From NCBI RefSeq assembly GCF_000148525.1, contig NZ_AEDU01000022.1:1-64000 (forward strand): a stretch of DNA of 64,000 nt, in the 5' to 3' direction. This stretch comes from Streptococcus mitis SK564. GTDB taxonomy: Bacteria > Bacillota > Bacilli > Lactobacillales > Streptococcaceae. Position numbers and translations under genes: made by a program. Shown here piece after piece: positions 15,451 to 24,707 of this stretch. The number at the start of each line of letters is the position of its first letter. The first letter of the stretch is position 1. The notes beneath the pieces were generated by a model, which was given only the letters and a program-made list of their open reading frames with translations, did not search any database and was not told where the DNA came from.

Positions 15451-18084
15451 ATGGATAAGAAAAAATTATTATTGATTGATGGGTCTTCTGTAGCTTTTCG
15501 GGCGTTTTTTGCGCTCTATCAGCAGTTGGACCGTTTTAAGAATGCGGCTGGTTTGCATACCAATGCGATTTATGGTTTCCAGTTGATGTTGAGCCATTTG
15601 TTGGAGAGGGTTGAGCCTAGTCATATTTTAGTAGCCTTTGATGCGGGAAAGACGACTTTCCGGACAGAGATGTATGCGGACTATAAGGGTGGTCGGGCTA
15701 AGACTCCTGATGAGTTTCGTGAGCAATTTCCTTTTATTCGTGAGTTGCTGGATCATATGGGGATTCGTCACTATGAGTTGGCTCAGTATGAGGCGGATGA
15801 CATCATTGGGACACTGGATAAACTAGCAGAGCAGGATGGTTTTGATATTACCATTGTCAGTGGGGACAAGGACTTGATTCAGCTGACGGATGAGCATACG
15901 GTGGTTGAAATTTCCAAGAAAGGTGTAGCTGAGTTTGAGGCCTTTACGCCAGACTATCTTATGGAAAAGATGGGTATTACACCGACTCAGTTTATCGATC
16001 TCAAGGCGCTTATGGGAGATAAGTCGGATAATATCCCTGGGGTGACCAAAATCGGTGAAAAGACGGGTATCAAGCTCTTGCTGGAGCATGGTTCGCTTGA
16101 GGGAATTTATGAAAATATTGATGGGATGAAGGCTTCTAAGATGAAGGACAATCTCATCAATGATAAGGAACAGGCTTTTTTGTCTAAAACACTAGCGACC
16201 ATTGATACCAAGGCACCGATTGAGATTGGTTTGAAGGATTTGGTCTATAGTGGTCCAGATGTGGAAAATCTTGGAAAATTCTACGATGAGATGGGCTTCA
16301 AACAGCTCAAGCAGGCTTTAAATGTGTCGTCAGCTGATGTCGCTGAGAGTTTGGACTTTACTATCGTTGACCAAATTAGCCAAGATATGCTGAGTGAAGA
16401 GTCTATCTTCCATTTTGAGCTTTTTGGTGAGAATTACCATACGGATGATTTGGTTGGATTTGCCTGGTCTTGTGGGGAAAAGCTCTATGCTACAGACAAG
16501 CTTGAGCTGTTGCAAGAGCCTATTTTCAAGGCCTTTTTAGAAAAAACACCTCTGAGAGTTTATGACTTTAAGAAGGCTAAAGTTCTCTTGCATCGTTTTG
16601 GTGTGGATTTGCAGGCACCTGCTTTTGACAGCCGTTTGGCTAAATACCTCCTTTCGACTGTGGAGGACAATGAAATTGCGACTATTGCTAGTCTTTATGG
16701 TCAGACATATTTGATCGATGATGAGACTTTCTATGGTAAGGGTGTCAAGAAGGCCCTTCCTGAACGTGAGAAATTCTTGGAACACTTAGCTCGTAAGCTT
16801 GCAATTTTGGTTGAGACTGAGCCTGTTTTACTTGAAAAACTCAGCGAAAATGGGCAATTAGAGCTTCTTTATGATATGGAGCAACCTCTGGCTTTTGTCC
16901 TTGCCAAGATGGAAATTGCTGGGATTACGGTCAAGAAAGAGACCTTGCTTGAGATGCAGGCTGAAAATGATCTTGTCATTGAAAAACTGACTCAGGAAAT
17001 TTACGAACTGGCTGGTGAGGAGTTTAATATCAACTCGCCTAAGCAGTTGGGTGTCCTCCTATTTGAAAAGTTGGGACTTCCTCTAGAATACACTAAGAAA
17101 ACCAAGACCGGTTATTCGACAGCCGTGGATGTGTTGGAGCGTCTAGCTCCTATTGCGCCAATTGTTAAGAAAATCCTGGATTACCGTCAGATTGCTAAGA
17201 TTCAATCCACTTATGTAATTGGCTTGCAGGACTGGATTTTGGCTGATGGTAAGATTCATACTCGCTATGTTCAGGATTTGACCCAGACTGGGCGTTTGTC
17301 TAGTGTGGATCCAAACTTGCAAAATATTCCTGTGCGTTTGGAACAAGGTCGTCTCATTCGGAAGGCTTTTGTGCCTGAGTGGGAGGATAGTGTGCTACTC
17401 AGCTCGGATTACTCGCAGATTGAATTACGCGTTTTGGCGCATATTTCTAAGGATGAGCACTTGATCAAGGCTTTCCAAGAGGGGGCAGATATCCATACTT
17501 CGACAGCTATGCGGGTCTTTGGAATTGAGCGTTCTGAAGATGTGACTGCAAACGACCGTCGCAATGCCAAGGCCGTTAACTTTGGAGTGGTTTACGGGAT
17601 TTCAGACTTTGGTTTGTCTAATAATCTGGGCATCAGCCGTAAGGAGGCCAAGGCCTACATTGATACCTACTTTGAACGCTTCCCAGGTATTAAAAACTAC
17701 ATGGATGAAGTGGTGCGGGAGGCGCGTGATAAGGGCTATGTAGAGACCCTCTTCAAGCGTCGTCGTGAGTTGCCAGATATCAATTCGCGCAACTTTAATA
17801 TTCGTGGTTTTGCAGAGCGGACAGCTATCAACTCTCCTATCCAGGGGTCGGCGGCAGATATTCTCAAGATTGCTATGATTCAGCTGGATAAAGCCTTGGT
17901 TGCAGGTGGTTATCAGACTAAGATGCTGTTACAAGTGCACGATGAAATCGTCCTTGAAGTTCCTAAATCTGAATTGGCAGAGATGAAAAAATTGGTCAAA
18001 CAAACTATGGAAGAAGCCATTCAACTCAGTGTTCCCCTCATCGCAGATGAAAATGAAGGGGCAACCTGGTACGAGGCTAAATAA
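15451..18084 (+). CDS. polA: DNA polymerase I
   Basis: 877 residues. Fills gaps after Okazaki-primer removal and excision repair. Order: 5'-nuclease domain (1 to about 290, with QYEADDIIGTL and SGDKDLIQL), a degenerate 3'-5' exonuclease-like region (about 300-460) without clear catalytic acids, and the polymerase (about 470-877) with motif A SSDYSQIELR, motif B RRNAKAVNFGVVYGIS and motif C QVHDEIVLE. The ATG at 15451 gives the conserved start MDKKKLLLIDGSSVAFRAFF; an upstream ATG at 15415 would add 12 residues reaching through the -10. A weak AGGTG is the only ribosome site. Confidence 0.95.
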   Translation: MDKKKLLLIDGSSVAFRAFFALYQQLDRFKNAAGLHTNAIYGFQLMLSHLLERVEPSHILVAFDAGKTTFRTEMYADYKGGRAKTPDEFREQFPFIRELLDHMGIRHYELAQYEADDIIGTLDKLAEQDGFDITIVSGDKDLIQLTDEHTVVEISKKGVAEFEAFTPDYLMEKMGITPTQFIDLKALMGDKSDNIPGVTKIGEKTGIKLLLEHGSLEGIYENIDGMKASKMKDNLINDKEQAFLSKTLATIDTKAPIEIGLKDLVYSGPDVENLGKFYDEMGFKQLKQALNVSSADVAESLDFTIVDQISQDMLSEESIFHFELFGENYHTDDLVGFAWSCGEKLYATDKLELLQEPIFKAFLEKTPLRVYDFKKAKVLLHRFGVDLQAPAFDSRLAKYLLSTVEDNEIATIASLYGQTYLIDDETFYGKGVKKALPEREKFLEHLARKLAILVETEPVLLEKLSENGQLELLYDMEQPLAFVLAKMEIAGITVKKETLLEMQAENDLVIEKLTQEIYELAGEEFNINSPKQLGVLLFEKLGLPLEYTKKTKTGYSTAVDVLERLAPIAPIVKKILDYRQIAKIQSTYVIGLQDWILADGKIHTRYVQDLTQTGRLSSVDPNLQNIPVRLEQGRLIRKAFVPEWEDSVLLSSDYSQIELRVLAHISKDEHLIKAFQEGADIHTSTAMRVFGIERSEDVTANDRRNAKAVNFGVVYGISDFGLSNNLGISRKEAKAYIDTYFERFPGIKNYMDEVVREARDKGYVETLFKRRRELPDINSRNFNIRGFAERTAINSPIQGSAADILKIAMIQLDKALVAGGYQTKMLLQVHDEIVLEVPKSELAEMKKLVKQTMEEAIQLSVPLIADENEGATWYEAK

Positions 18085-18110
18085 AAAGGGGGCTAGTCCT
18101 CCTTTTTTGT
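18085..18110 (+). terminator. Terminator after polA
   Basis: AAGGGGG / CCTCCTT stem around CTAGT, with six T. Confidence 0.65.
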
Positions 18111-18139
18111 AGTAGAATTATGCAAGCCTTTTCAAATTG

Positions 18140-18148
18140 TGCTATACT
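18140..18148 (+). promoter_or_regulatory. Extended -10 promoter of the CoA-binding gene
   Basis: TGCTATACT, 20 bp before a ribosome site AAAGGAGG. Confidence 0.6.
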
Positions 18149-18168
18149 GATGAAAAAGGAGGATTTCT

Positions 18169-18606
18169 ATGAGTCAAGAATTTATCAATCCAAGTGATGG
18201 TGTGATTTGTCAGTATCTAGCAACGAGTAAAACCCTTGCTGTAGTGGGTTTATCAGACCGTGAGGAAACAACCAGCAATCGAGTGACCAAGGAAATGCAG
18301 GCTCGAGGTTATAAAATCATTCCAGTCAATCCCAAGGCGGCAGGTGGAGAAATCTTGGGTGAAAAGGCTTATGCTAGTCTAGCAGAGATTCCTTTTCCTG
18401 TAGATATTGTCAATGTTTACCGTCGCAGTGAATTTTTGCCAGATGTGGCGCGTGATTTTCTCAAAGCTGATGCCAAGATTTTTTGGGCACAGCTAGGACT
18501 TGAAAGTCTAGAGGCAGAAGAAATCTTACGTGCTGGTGGATGCGATGACATCGTGATGAATCGTTGCATTAAGAGAGAACATACACGCTTAATTGAGGAA
18601 GCATAA
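18169..18606 (+). CDS. CoA-binding domain protein (YccU family)
   Basis: 145 residues forming a single Rossmann-like CoA-binding domain: KTLAVVGLSDREET near residue 24 is the nucleotide loop, followed by NRVTKEMQARGYKIIPVNP and the C-terminal GCDDIVMNRCIKREH. Proteins of this group resemble the CoA-binding half of succinyl-CoA synthetase but lack the catalytic partner; the cellular role is unknown. Single-gene unit with its own promoter and terminator. Confidence 0.88.
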   Translation: MSQEFINPSDGVICQYLATSKTLAVVGLSDREETTSNRVTKEMQARGYKIIPVNPKAAGGEILGEKAYASLAEIPFPVDIVNVYRRSEFLPDVARDFLKADAKIFWAQLGLESLEAEEILRAGGCDDIVMNRCIKREHTRLIEEA

Positions 18607-18607
18607 G

Positions 18608-18634
18608 AAAAGGTAGCTGATGGGCTACCTTTTG
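18608..18634 (+). terminator. Terminator after the CoA-binding gene
   Basis: AAAAGGTAGC-TGATG-GGCTACCTTTT. Confidence 0.85.
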
Positions 18635-18637
18635 TGT

Positions 18638-18835
18638 TATATTCAATGAAAATCAAAGGGCAAACTAGAAAACTAGCCGCAGGTTGCTCAAAACACAGTT
18701 TTGAGGTTGCAGATAAAACTGACGAAGCCAGCTCAAAGCACGGCTTTGAGGTTGTAGATAAGACTGACGAAGTCAGTCACATATATACGGCAAGGCGACG
18801 TTGACGTGGTTTGAAGAGATTTTCGAAGAGTATTA
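18638..18835 (-). repeat. BOX element 1 (A-B-B-C, minus orientation)
   Basis: Right end carries boxA in reverse (ACGGCAAGGCGACGTTGACG, the classic BOX-PCR primer region, near 18787-18806). Two boxB units follow (ACTGACGAAG with TTTGAGGTTG twice), then boxC ending in TCAATGAAAATCAAAGGGC. The element runs into the stop codon region of the convergent membrane protein gene. Confidence 0.9.
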
Positions 18836-19843
18836 GAAAATGCCGATAAGGGTCTGTATACCAAGACTAGTGAGGATGATGGCAATCCAGCAAATAGCTC
18901 CGAGAACAATGGATTTTCCACTGGATTTGACCATAGCTACTAAATTGGTTTTGAGACCGATAGCACTCATGGCCATGATAATAAGGAATTTAGAGAGTTG
19001 TTTGAGAGGGGTAAAGAAATTACTGGACACACCGAGAGAGGTGAGTAGTGTAGTGAGGAGAGAGGCAAGGATGAAGTAAAGGATAAAAAGTGGGAAGACT
19101 TTTTTCAGTTGCAATCCTTGCTTATTTTTTTGCTCGCGGCTTTGCCAGTAGGAGAGAAAGAGAGTGATGGGGATAATAGCTAGAGTACGTGTGAGTTTGA
19201 CAATGGTTGCGGATTCGAGGGTATTGGTCTGGTAGAGACTGTCCCAAGCGCTGGCTGTGGCGGTTACAGAGGAAGTATCATTGACCGCAGTTCCTGCAAA
19301 GAGGGCGAAGCCGTCATTGGATAGATGAAGCCAGGTGCCTAGGATTGGAAAGATGAGCGCAGCCAAGACATTGAAGAAAAAGATAACGGAGATGGCTTGG
19401 GCTACTTCCTTTTCCTTGGCATGGATAACGGGCGCTGTCGCCGCAATGGCAGAGCCCCCACAGATAGAAGAACCCACTCCAATCAAGGTAGCCAGTTTTG
19501 TATCCAGTGCAAAGAAGCGCTGGAAGAGGTAGGCAACAATTAAGGCTATTGAAATGGTGGACAGGATGACAGGGAGCGAAGATTGCCCTACTGCGAAGAC
19601 TTGAGAGATATTGAGACCAAAACCAAGCAAGATAACGGCATACTGGAGCAATTTTTTAGAACTAAAGGTCAATCCAGCATCCAGTTGTTTATAGGGTGAG
19701 AGAAAGGGATGGAGAAGCATGCCTATGAAAATGGCAAAAACGGGCGCGCCAATCACAGGGAAGAATCCTCCTAAGTACCAAGATAGGATGGAAATGAGAA
19801 GGCAGGCCAAGATGCCTGCTCCATTTTTTGATAGAAATGACAT
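18833..19843 (-). CDS. YeiH/UPF0324 family membrane protein
   Basis: 336 residues with about 10 hydrophobic segments. Family features are [11 protein letters not shown] (about 75-85), [19 protein letters not shown] (about 122-140), and [14 protein letters not shown] (about 187-200). The family is a putative sulfate or small-anion exporter with unproved substrate. The ATG at 19843 has GGAGG 5 bp upstream (minus strand); an in-frame ATG four codons earlier overlaps that site. The gene points toward the CoA-binding gene, with BOX element 1 between them touching its stop codon. Confidence 0.88.
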   Translation of the reverse strand: MSFLSKNGAGILACLLISILSWYLGGFFPVIGAPVFAIFIGMLLHPFLSPYKQLDAGLTFSSKKLLQYAVILLGFGLNISQVFAVGQSSLPVILSTISIALIVAYLFQRFFALDTKLATLIGVGSSICGGSAIAATAPVIHAKEKEVAQAISVIFFFNVLAALIFPILGTWLHLSNDGFALFAGTAVNDTSSVTATASAWDSLYQTNTLESATIVKLTRTLAIIPITLFLSYWQSREQKNKQGLQLKKVFPLFILYFILASLLTTLLTSLGVSSNFFTPLKQLSKFLIIMAMSAIGLKTNLVAMVKSSGKSIVLGAICWIAIILTSLGIQTLIGIF

Positions 19844-19991
19844 AAAAACCTCCAAATAGGATCTGTTACCATTATAGACCTGTAAAGAGGAAAAGTAAAA
19901 TAGAAAGTGGAAAGCTATTCTATCATGTATTTTTGCGGTCGGGGGGCTTTTGTAGTATAATAGAGATACGTTTTTACAGTAGGAGGTATCT

Positions 19992-21161
19992 ATGGACTTA
20001 ACTAAGCGCTTTAATAAACAGTTAGATAAGATTCAAGTTTCGTTGATTCGTCAGTTTGACCAGGCTATTTCGGAGATTCCTGGGGTCTTGCGTTTGACCT
20101 TGGGGGAACCTGATTTTACAACGCCAGATCATGTCAAGGAGGCGGCCAAGCGAGCGATTGATCAGAACCAATCCTACTATACAGGGATGAGTGGTCTGCT
20201 GACCTTACGTCAGGCGGCCAGTGATTTTGTTAAGGAAAAGTATCAACTGGACTATGCTCCTGAAAATGAAATCTTGGTTACAATTGGGGCGACAGAGGCC
20301 TTATCTGCTACTTTGACAGCTATTTTGGAAGAGGGAGACAAGGTACTCTTGCCAGCTCCTGCTTATCCGGGTTATGAACCGATTGTCAATCTAGTTGGGG
20401 CAGAGGTTGTCGAGATTGACACAACTGAAAATGGGTTTGTCTTGACTCCTGAAATGTTGGAGAAGGCCATTTTGGAGCAAGGTGACAAGCTCAAGGCGGT
20501 TATTCTCAACTATCCAGCTAATCCGACAGGAATTACCTATAGTCGGGAGCAGTTGGAAGCCTTGGCAGCTGTTTTACGCAAGTACGAGATTTTCGTCGTC
20601 TGTGATGAGGTTTACTCAGAATTGACCTACACAGGCGAAGCCCATGTGTCTCTAGGAACTATGTTGAGAGACCAGGCTATTATTATCAATGGTTTGTCTA
20701 AATCGCATGCCATGACAGGTTGGCGTTTAGGTCTGATTTTCGCTCCTGCAGCCTTTACAGCTCAGTTGATTAAGAGTCACCAGTACTTGGTCACTGCCGC
20801 AAATACCATGGCTCAACACGCTGCGGTGGAAGCCTTGACGGCTGGTAAAAACGATGCGGAACCTATGAAGAAGGAATACATCCAGCGTCGGGACTATATT
20901 ATCGAGAAAATGACTGCTCTTGGTTTTGAGATTATCAAACCAGACGGTGCCTTCTATATCTTTGCTAAGATTCCAGCGGGCTACAACCAAGACTCCTTTG
21001 CCTTTCTCAAGGATTTTGCTCAGAAGAAGGCCGTTGCCTTTATCCCTGGTGCTGCCTTTGGGCGTTATGGTGAAGGCTATGTTCGCCTATCTTATGCAGC
21101 CAGCATGGAGACTATCAAAGAAGCCATGAAACGACTTGAGGAGTACATGAGAGAAGCATGA
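19992..21161 (+). CDS. Class I/II pyridoxal-phosphate aminotransferase (aspartate/aromatic type)
   Basis: 389 residues, fold type I. The PLP lysine is in [15 protein letters not shown] near residue 237; NYPANPTG and [10 protein letters not shown] supply the cofactor-ring contacts, and the C-terminal arginine for the substrate carboxylate is in [10 protein letters not shown]. Homologues are named AraT or aspartate aminotransferase; the donor preference cannot be decided here. AGGAGGT precedes the ATG. Its stop overlaps the recO start by 4 bp (ATGA), so it leads an operon with recO, plsX and acpP. Confidence 0.9.
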   Translation: MDLTKRFNKQLDKIQVSLIRQFDQAISEIPGVLRLTLGEPDFTTPDHVKEAAKRAIDQNQSYYTGMSGLLTLRQAASDFVKEKYQLDYAPENEILVTIGATEALSATLTAILEEGDKVLLPAPAYPGYEPIVNLVGAEVVEIDTTENGFVLTPEMLEKAILEQGDKLKAVILNYPANPTGITYSREQLEALAAVLRKYEIFVVCDEVYSELTYTGEAHVSLGTMLRDQAIIINGLSKSHAMTGWRLGLIFAPAAFTAQLIKSHQYLVTAANTMAQHAAVEALTAGKNDAEPMKKEYIQRRDYIIEKMTALGFEIIKPDGAFYIFAKIPAGYNQDSFAFLKDFAQKKAVAFIPGAAFGRYGEGYVRLSYAASMETIKEAMKRLEEYMREA

Positions 21162-21928
21162 TTCAGTCTATCACGAGTCAAGGCTTGGTGCTCTACAATC
21201 GCAACTTTCGTGAGGATGATAAGCTAGTCAAAATCTTTACAGAGCAGGCTGGTAAACGCATGTTTTTCGTCAAACATGCTGGTCAATCCAAACTGGCGTC
21301 TGTTATTCAGCCCTTGGTACTGGCTCGATTTCTCTTACGAATCAATGATGACGGGCTTAGCTACATTGAGGACTATCATGAGGTGATGACTTTTCCCAAG
21401 ATTAATAGCGATCTCTTTGTCATGGCTTATGCGACCTACGTGGCAGCTCTTGCAGATGCTAGTTTGCAGGACAATCAGCAGGATGCTCCCTTATTTGCTT
21501 TTTTGCAAAAGACTTTAGAGTTGATGGAAGCTGGCTTGGATTATCAGGTTTTGACCAATATTTTTGAAATCCAAATCTTGACTCGATTTGGGATCAGCCT
21601 CAATTTTAATGAGTGTGTCTTTTGCCATCGGGTTGGTCAGGCTTTTGACTTTTCTTTCAAATATGGAGCCTGTCTTTGCCCAGAGCATTATCATGAGGAT
21701 GAGAGATGTTGCCATCTCAATCCCAATATCCCTTATCTGCTCAATCAATTTCAAGCCATTGATTTTGAAACCTTGGAGACCATTTCGCTCAAACCTGAAA
21801 TTAAGCAAGAGCTACGCCAATTTATGGATCAACTCTACGAAGAGTACGTTGGGATTCACCTAAAATCAAAGAAATTTATTGATTCCCTAGCAGACTGGGG
21901 ACAATTACTAAAAGAGGAAAAGAAATGA
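21158..21928 (+). CDS. recO: DNA repair protein RecO
   Basis: 256 residues. N-terminal OB-fold beginning [20 protein letters not shown], helical middle, and a zinc-binding C-x2-C / C-x-C-x2-H type region (CVFCHR then CLCPEHYH, about 152-180). RecO loads RecA onto SSB-coated gaps with RecR. Translationally coupled by ATGA overlaps to the aminotransferase upstream and to plsX downstream. Confidence 0.93.
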   Translation: MIQSITSQGLVLYNRNFREDDKLVKIFTEQAGKRMFFVKHAGQSKLASVIQPLVLARFLLRINDDGLSYIEDYHEVMTFPKINSDLFVMAYATYVAALADASLQDNQQDAPLFAFLQKTLELMEAGLDYQVLTNIFEIQILTRFGISLNFNECVFCHRVGQAFDFSFKYGACLCPEHYHEDERCCHLNPNIPYLLNQFQAIDFETLETISLKPEIKQELRQFMDQLYEEYVGIHLKSKKFIDSLADWGQLLKEEKK

Positions 21929-22917
21929 AAAAAATCGCAGTAGATGCCATGGGAGGCGATTACGCACCTCAGGCCATCGTTGAGGGTGTCAATCAAGCCC
22001 TAGCTGACTTTTCAGATATCGAGGTTCAACTCTATGGAGATGAAGTTAAAATCAAGCAATATCTGACAGCGACAGAGCGCGTCAGCATAATCCATACGGA
22101 TGAAAAGATTGATTCAGACGATGAACCTACGAGAGCTATTCGGAAGAAGAAAAATGCCAGTATGGTCTTGGCGGCCAAGGCTGTCAAAGAGGGTGAAGCA
22201 GACGCTGTCCTCTCGGCTGGGAATACAGGTGCTTTGTTGGCAGCAGGATTTTTCATCGTGGGTCGTATCAAGAATATCGATCGACCTGGGCTTATGTCGA
22301 CCTTGCCGACTGTAGATGGGAAGGGTTTTGATATGCTGGATCTCGGTGCCAATGCGGAAAATACAGCCCAGCACCTCCATCAATACGCTGTCCTCGGTTC
22401 CTTTTATGCTAAAAATGTCCGTGGCATTGTGCAACCACGCGTTGGTTTGCTCAACAACGGAACAGAGAGTAGTAAGGGTGACCCCCTTCGTAAGGAAACC
22501 TATGAATTACTGGTAGCTGATGAAAGTTTGAATTTTATCGGAAACGTGGAAGCGCGTGATTTGATGAATGGCGTTGCGGATGTTGTCGTGGCAGATGGTT
22601 TCACGGGAAACGCTGTGCTCAAATCCATCGAAGGGACAGCCATGGGAATCATGGGCTTGCTCAAGACAGCTATTACAGGTGGTGGGCTTCGAGCGAAACT
22701 AGGCGCCCTCCTTCTCAAGGACAGCCTCAGAGGTTTGAAAAAACAGCTCAACTACTCAGATGTTGGTGGAGCGGTCTTGTTTGGTGTCAAGGCACCGGTT
22801 GTCAAGACTCATGGCTCAAGCGATGCCAAGGCTGTTTATAGTACAATTCGCCAGATTCGTACCATGCTAGAAACAGACGTAGTTGCCCAGACTGCGCGTG
22901 AATTTTCAGGAGAATAA
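21925..22917 (+). CDS. plsX: Phosphate acyltransferase PlsX
   Basis: 330 residues. Converts acyl-ACP to acyl-phosphate, the donor used by PlsY to begin phospholipid synthesis. Family start [12 protein letters not shown]; further signatures are [25 protein letters not shown] and [13 protein letters not shown]. Peripheral membrane enzyme without transmembrane segments. Coupled to recO by an ATGA overlap and followed after 5 bp by acpP, its substrate carrier. Confidence 0.95.
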   Translation: MKKIAVDAMGGDYAPQAIVEGVNQALADFSDIEVQLYGDEVKIKQYLTATERVSIIHTDEKIDSDDEPTRAIRKKKNASMVLAAKAVKEGEADAVLSAGNTGALLAAGFFIVGRIKNIDRPGLMSTLPTVDGKGFDMLDLGANAENTAQHLHQYAVLGSFYAKNVRGIVQPRVGLLNNGTESSKGDPLRKETYELLVADESLNFIGNVEARDLMNGVADVVVADGFTGNAVLKSIEGTAMGIMGLLKTAITGGGLRAKLGALLLKDSLRGLKKQLNYSDVGGAVLFGVKAPVVKTHGSSDAKAVYSTIRQIRTMLETDVVAQTAREFSGE

Positions 22918-22922
22918 AAGAG

Positions 22923-23159
22923 ATGATAGAAAAAGAAATTTTTGACCGTATTGTGACCATTATCCAAGAGCGACAGGGAGAAGACTTTGTCGTGACAGAA
23001 TCCTTGAGTCTGAAAGATGATTTGGATGCTGACTCAGTTGACTTGATGGAGTTTATCTTGACACTGGAAGATGAATTTAGTATCGAAATCAGTGACGAGG
23101 AAATTGACCAACTGCAAAGTGTAGGAGATGTGGTAGAAGTCGTCAAAAGTAAAGAATAG
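22923..23159 (+). CDS. acpP: Acyl carrier protein
   Basis: 78 residues, acidic. The phosphopantetheine attachment serine is in DADSVDLMEF (Ser39), the usual DSL being DSV here. Four-helix ACP length. It sits directly behind plsX. Streptococci carry a second ACP in the main fab cluster; this copy is the plsX-linked one. A terminator follows. Confidence 0.93.
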   Translation: MIEKEIFDRIVTIIQERQGEDFVVTESLSLKDDLDADSVDLMEFILTLEDEFSIEISDEEIDQLQSVGDVVEVVKSKE

Positions 23160-23165
23160 CAAGAA

Positions 23166-23195
23166 GCAACATGCAAGTCGTGTTGCTTTTTTATT
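23166..23195 (+). terminator. Terminator after acpP
   Basis: AGCAACA / TGTTGCT stem followed by six T. Confidence 0.8.
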
Positions 23196-23234
23196 GTCAG
23201 GGAAAATAAAAAATTTAGAACTTTTAGTGGGAAT

Positions 23235-23242
23235 TACGAATA
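23235..23242 (+). promoter_or_regulatory. SigX cin-box, exact match (peptide 1)
   Basis: TACGAATA equals the SigX consensus at all eight positions, 30 bp before the small ORF at 23273. Confidence 0.7.
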
Positions 23243-23272
23243 GATAGATAAGGAAGAAAAAGAGGAGTGTTT

Positions 23273-23323
23273 ATGTATGTGACTGGTTTTTATCCATGGT
23301 TTATTAAATTATTTTTCAAATAA
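23273..23323 (+). CDS. Short aromatic/cationic peptide 1 (16 aa, FYPWF type)
   Basis: Encodes MYVTGFYPWFIKLFFK. AGAGGAG ends 5 bp before the ATG. It has no leader and no GG site. It belongs to a family of five here with a shared core Y-P-x-W/F and K/R near the end; peptides 3 and 4 are the same subtype. It could be a leaderless amphipathic bacteriocin, a signalling peptide or a toxin. The family pattern and cin-box argue that it is real despite its size. Confidence 0.55.
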   Translation: MYVTGFYPWFIKLFFK

Positions 23324-23356
23324 AATTTAATTTAGTTGTACATTTTCGAATTGTTT

Positions 23357-23364
23357 TTCGAATA
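23357..23364 (+). promoter_or_regulatory. SigX cin-box (peptide 2 and following GG peptides)
   Basis: TTCGAATA, 7 of 8 with the SigX octamer, in a conserved leader TAGTTGTACATTTTCGAATT that recurs four times in this island. Confidence 0.6.
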
Positions 23365-23396
23365 GATAAGTAAGAGGAAAAGGAAGGAGATTAGAA

Positions 23397-23450
23397 ATGA
23401 TTATTTCAGTTATTTATCCAACTTGGCTATTTAAGTGGCTTAGAGGCTAA
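23397..23450 (+). CDS. Short aromatic/cationic peptide 2 (17 aa, IYPxWLFKWLRG type)
   Basis: Encodes MIISVIYPTWLFKWLRG with a strong ribosome site AAGGAGA. Nearly identical to peptide 5 (MLISVIYPIWLFKWLRG), 2.3 kb away. In both places it stands just upstream of a GG-leader peptide gene and downstream of an FYPWF-type peptide, so the two subtypes occur as pairs. Function unknown. Confidence 0.55.
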   Translation: MIISVIYPTWLFKWLRG

Positions 23451-23493
23451 ACATTAAAGATATAACAAAACATAAAAATTGAGGAGAAAAAAG

Positions 23494-23673
23494 ATGACAA
23501 ATTTTGACAAAATGGAGCAGAACTTTGTAGCTCTTACAGAAGAAGAGTTGGTGAATGTGGATGGAGGATTCTTTGGTCCTGTATTGTTTACTATTTGGGG
23601 AACAAAAGTATTAGTCGGCCATGCTCTATCAGCAGGTGTAGCAGTAGGTTTTGCTGCTCTAGCTACTAATTAA
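23494..23673 (+). CDS. Double-glycine leader bacteriocin-like peptide 1
   Basis: 59 residues. The leader MTNFDKMEQNFVALTEEELV then NVDGG matches the GG-leader pattern (L-x-x-x-E-L-x-x-V-x-GG) cut by C39 peptidase ABC exporters. The core of about 34 residues is hydrophobic and glycine/alanine-rich (HALSAGVAVGFAALA), as in class II bacteriocins. GAGGAGA precedes the ATG at 23494. The leader is almost identical to that of peptide 3 at 25754 while the cores are unrelated, a sign of cassette exchange. Exporter: most likely ComAB encoded downstream. Confidence 0.8.
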   Translation: MTNFDKMEQNFVALTEEELVNVDGGFFGPVLFTIWGTKVLVGHALSAGVAVGFAALATN

Positions 23674-23692
23674 TAGATGAAGGGGATAGATA

Positions 23693-23887
23693 ATGAATTA
23701 TAACTTTGAAAATATGAAATCAGATGAATTGGAAAAAATTTCAGGTGGCTCTGTAGTAGGTGCTCTTGCGTTAGCATGGGGTGTAACCAAGGCGCTTGGA
23801 ATCATTGGTGGTACAGCTGTTTCTGTTTACGTTGCAGGAAAAAGCGTTAAAGCAATAGGCGATTGGGGACTTTCAAGATTGCGATAA
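23693..23887 (+). CDS. Double-glycine leader bacteriocin-like peptide 2
   Basis: 64 residues. Short leader MNYNFENMKSDELEKISGG; core of 45 residues with ALALAWGVTKALGIIGGTAV and a basic end (WGLSRLR). Only 19 bp after peptide 1, so the two may form a two-peptide (class IIb) bacteriocin, an inference from the pairing and Gly-rich cores. Confidence 0.75.
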   Translation: MNYNFENMKSDELEKISGGSVVGALALAWGVTKALGIIGGTAVSVYVAGKSVKAIGDWGLSRLR

Positions 23888-23913
23888 TTTTTTAATACTT
23901 ATGAGGTGATTCA

Positions 23914-24126
23914 ATGAAAAATGAAATAACTAGAGTAATAAAAATTGTTTTATTGTTTGTCTCTATGGCTATCATGAATTTGATGTTGCTTGGAATATTA
24001 GCTATGCTTGGTTTTTCTTTGACGGGCAGTGTGGATAGTTACCTCATGCCACCTTTATTTTCTACTCTTGTGTTGCTCTTCATTAACAAGATGATAACAA
24101 GGTTAGACAGACAGAAGGAAAAATAA
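23914..24126 (+). CDS. Small membrane protein, putative bacteriocin immunity protein
   Basis: 70 residues with two hydrophobic helices and a basic tail. Clear paralogue of the 62-residue protein at 27230: both share ILA-x-LGF-x-LT, S-Y and PPLFS-x-x-VL. Position right behind GG peptides suggests an immunity role; no specific family recognised. GAGGTG precedes the ATG. Confidence 0.65.
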   Translation: MKNEITRVIKIVLLFVSMAIMNLMLLGILAMLGFSLTGSVDSYLMPPLFSTLVLLFINKMITRLDRQKEK

Positions 24127-24135
24127 GAGCTTGCT

Positions 24136-24357
24136 ATGAAAAAATTTTTATTAGGTTTTGTTTTAACAGCTTACAGCATATTATTAATTTATTCTCTATT
24201 TAATTTAGAAAAGGTATCGTTGGAGAGCTGTATTTTGTTAGTAGCATTGACATACTATATTAATAAAAAAGAAACATTTAAACCCAAAGTGAATTATACT
24301 AATAATATTTTAGGAAGTGATTATCAGTTTACAGCAATGACAGAAAAAGAACGATAA
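24136..24357 (+). CDS. Small membrane protein, putative immunity protein
   Basis: 73 residues, MKKFLLGFVLTAYSILLIYS then a second short hydrophobic stretch (LESCILLVALTYYINKK) and a hydrophilic C-terminus. The start resembles the 59-residue protein at 26379 (MKEYLLGFAEGYFTISLIIY, ending GYKVNKKQVE), so these are probably related immunity-type proteins. Confidence 0.6.
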   Translation: MKKFLLGFVLTAYSILLIYSLFNLEKVSLESCILLVALTYYINKKETFKPKVNYTNNILGSDYQFTAMTEKER

Positions 24358-24525
24358 TCAATGAAAACAAGAACAGAGTAAAGAGTCTCGTAAAAGGTAT
24401 ATTATCGGAGGTTTATCTGATGTAGATCTAGTTACATGGGATTACTATATCTAAGATAAAACACTTTGGAGAAATCATAAATTTTCAAATAAAATTTAAT
24501 TTAGTTGTACATTTTCGAATTGTTT
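24358..24525 (+). other. Decayed sequence between bacteriocin units
   Basis: Contains a short ATG frame that stops at once and, in another frame, RYIIGGLSDVDLVTWDYYI, possibly a dead GG peptide. From 24481 it carries TTTTCAAATAAAATTTAATT, the 3' end and downstream sequence of the FYPWF-type short peptides without the peptide itself. Confidence 0.4.
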
Positions 24526-24533
24526 TTCGAATA
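24526..24533 (+). promoter_or_regulatory. SigX cin-box (GG peptides at 24568 and 24708)
   Basis: TTCGAATA within the repeated leader, 34 bp before the ATG. Confidence 0.6.
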
Positions 24534-24567
24534 AATAAGTGAGAAGAAAAAAGAAAGGAATAAAATA

Positions 24568-24696
24568 ATGAAAGAACATTACTATGGATTTGTTGAGCTA
24601 ACTTCGGAAGAATTGACCGATATTCAAGGTGGAGAAAATTGGACGAAGACCCTTGTAGATTGGTACATTGGATTTCGTAGAGGTTTAGGTTTTTAG
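24568..24696 (+). CDS. Short double-glycine leader peptide (42 aa)
   Basis: MKEHYYGFVELTSEELTDIQ then GG, followed by a 20-residue core ENWTKTLVDWYIGFRRGLGF. The leader fits the GG pattern; the core is short, aromatic and basic at its end, closer to a pheromone or small bacteriocin than to class II pore formers. AAAGGAA precedes the ATG. A cin-box lies upstream. It runs into the next peptide gene after 11 bp. Confidence 0.7.
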   Translation: MKEHYYGFVELTSEELTDIQGGENWTKTLVDWYIGFRRGLGF

Positions 24697-24707
24697 GAGG
24701 ATAAGCG

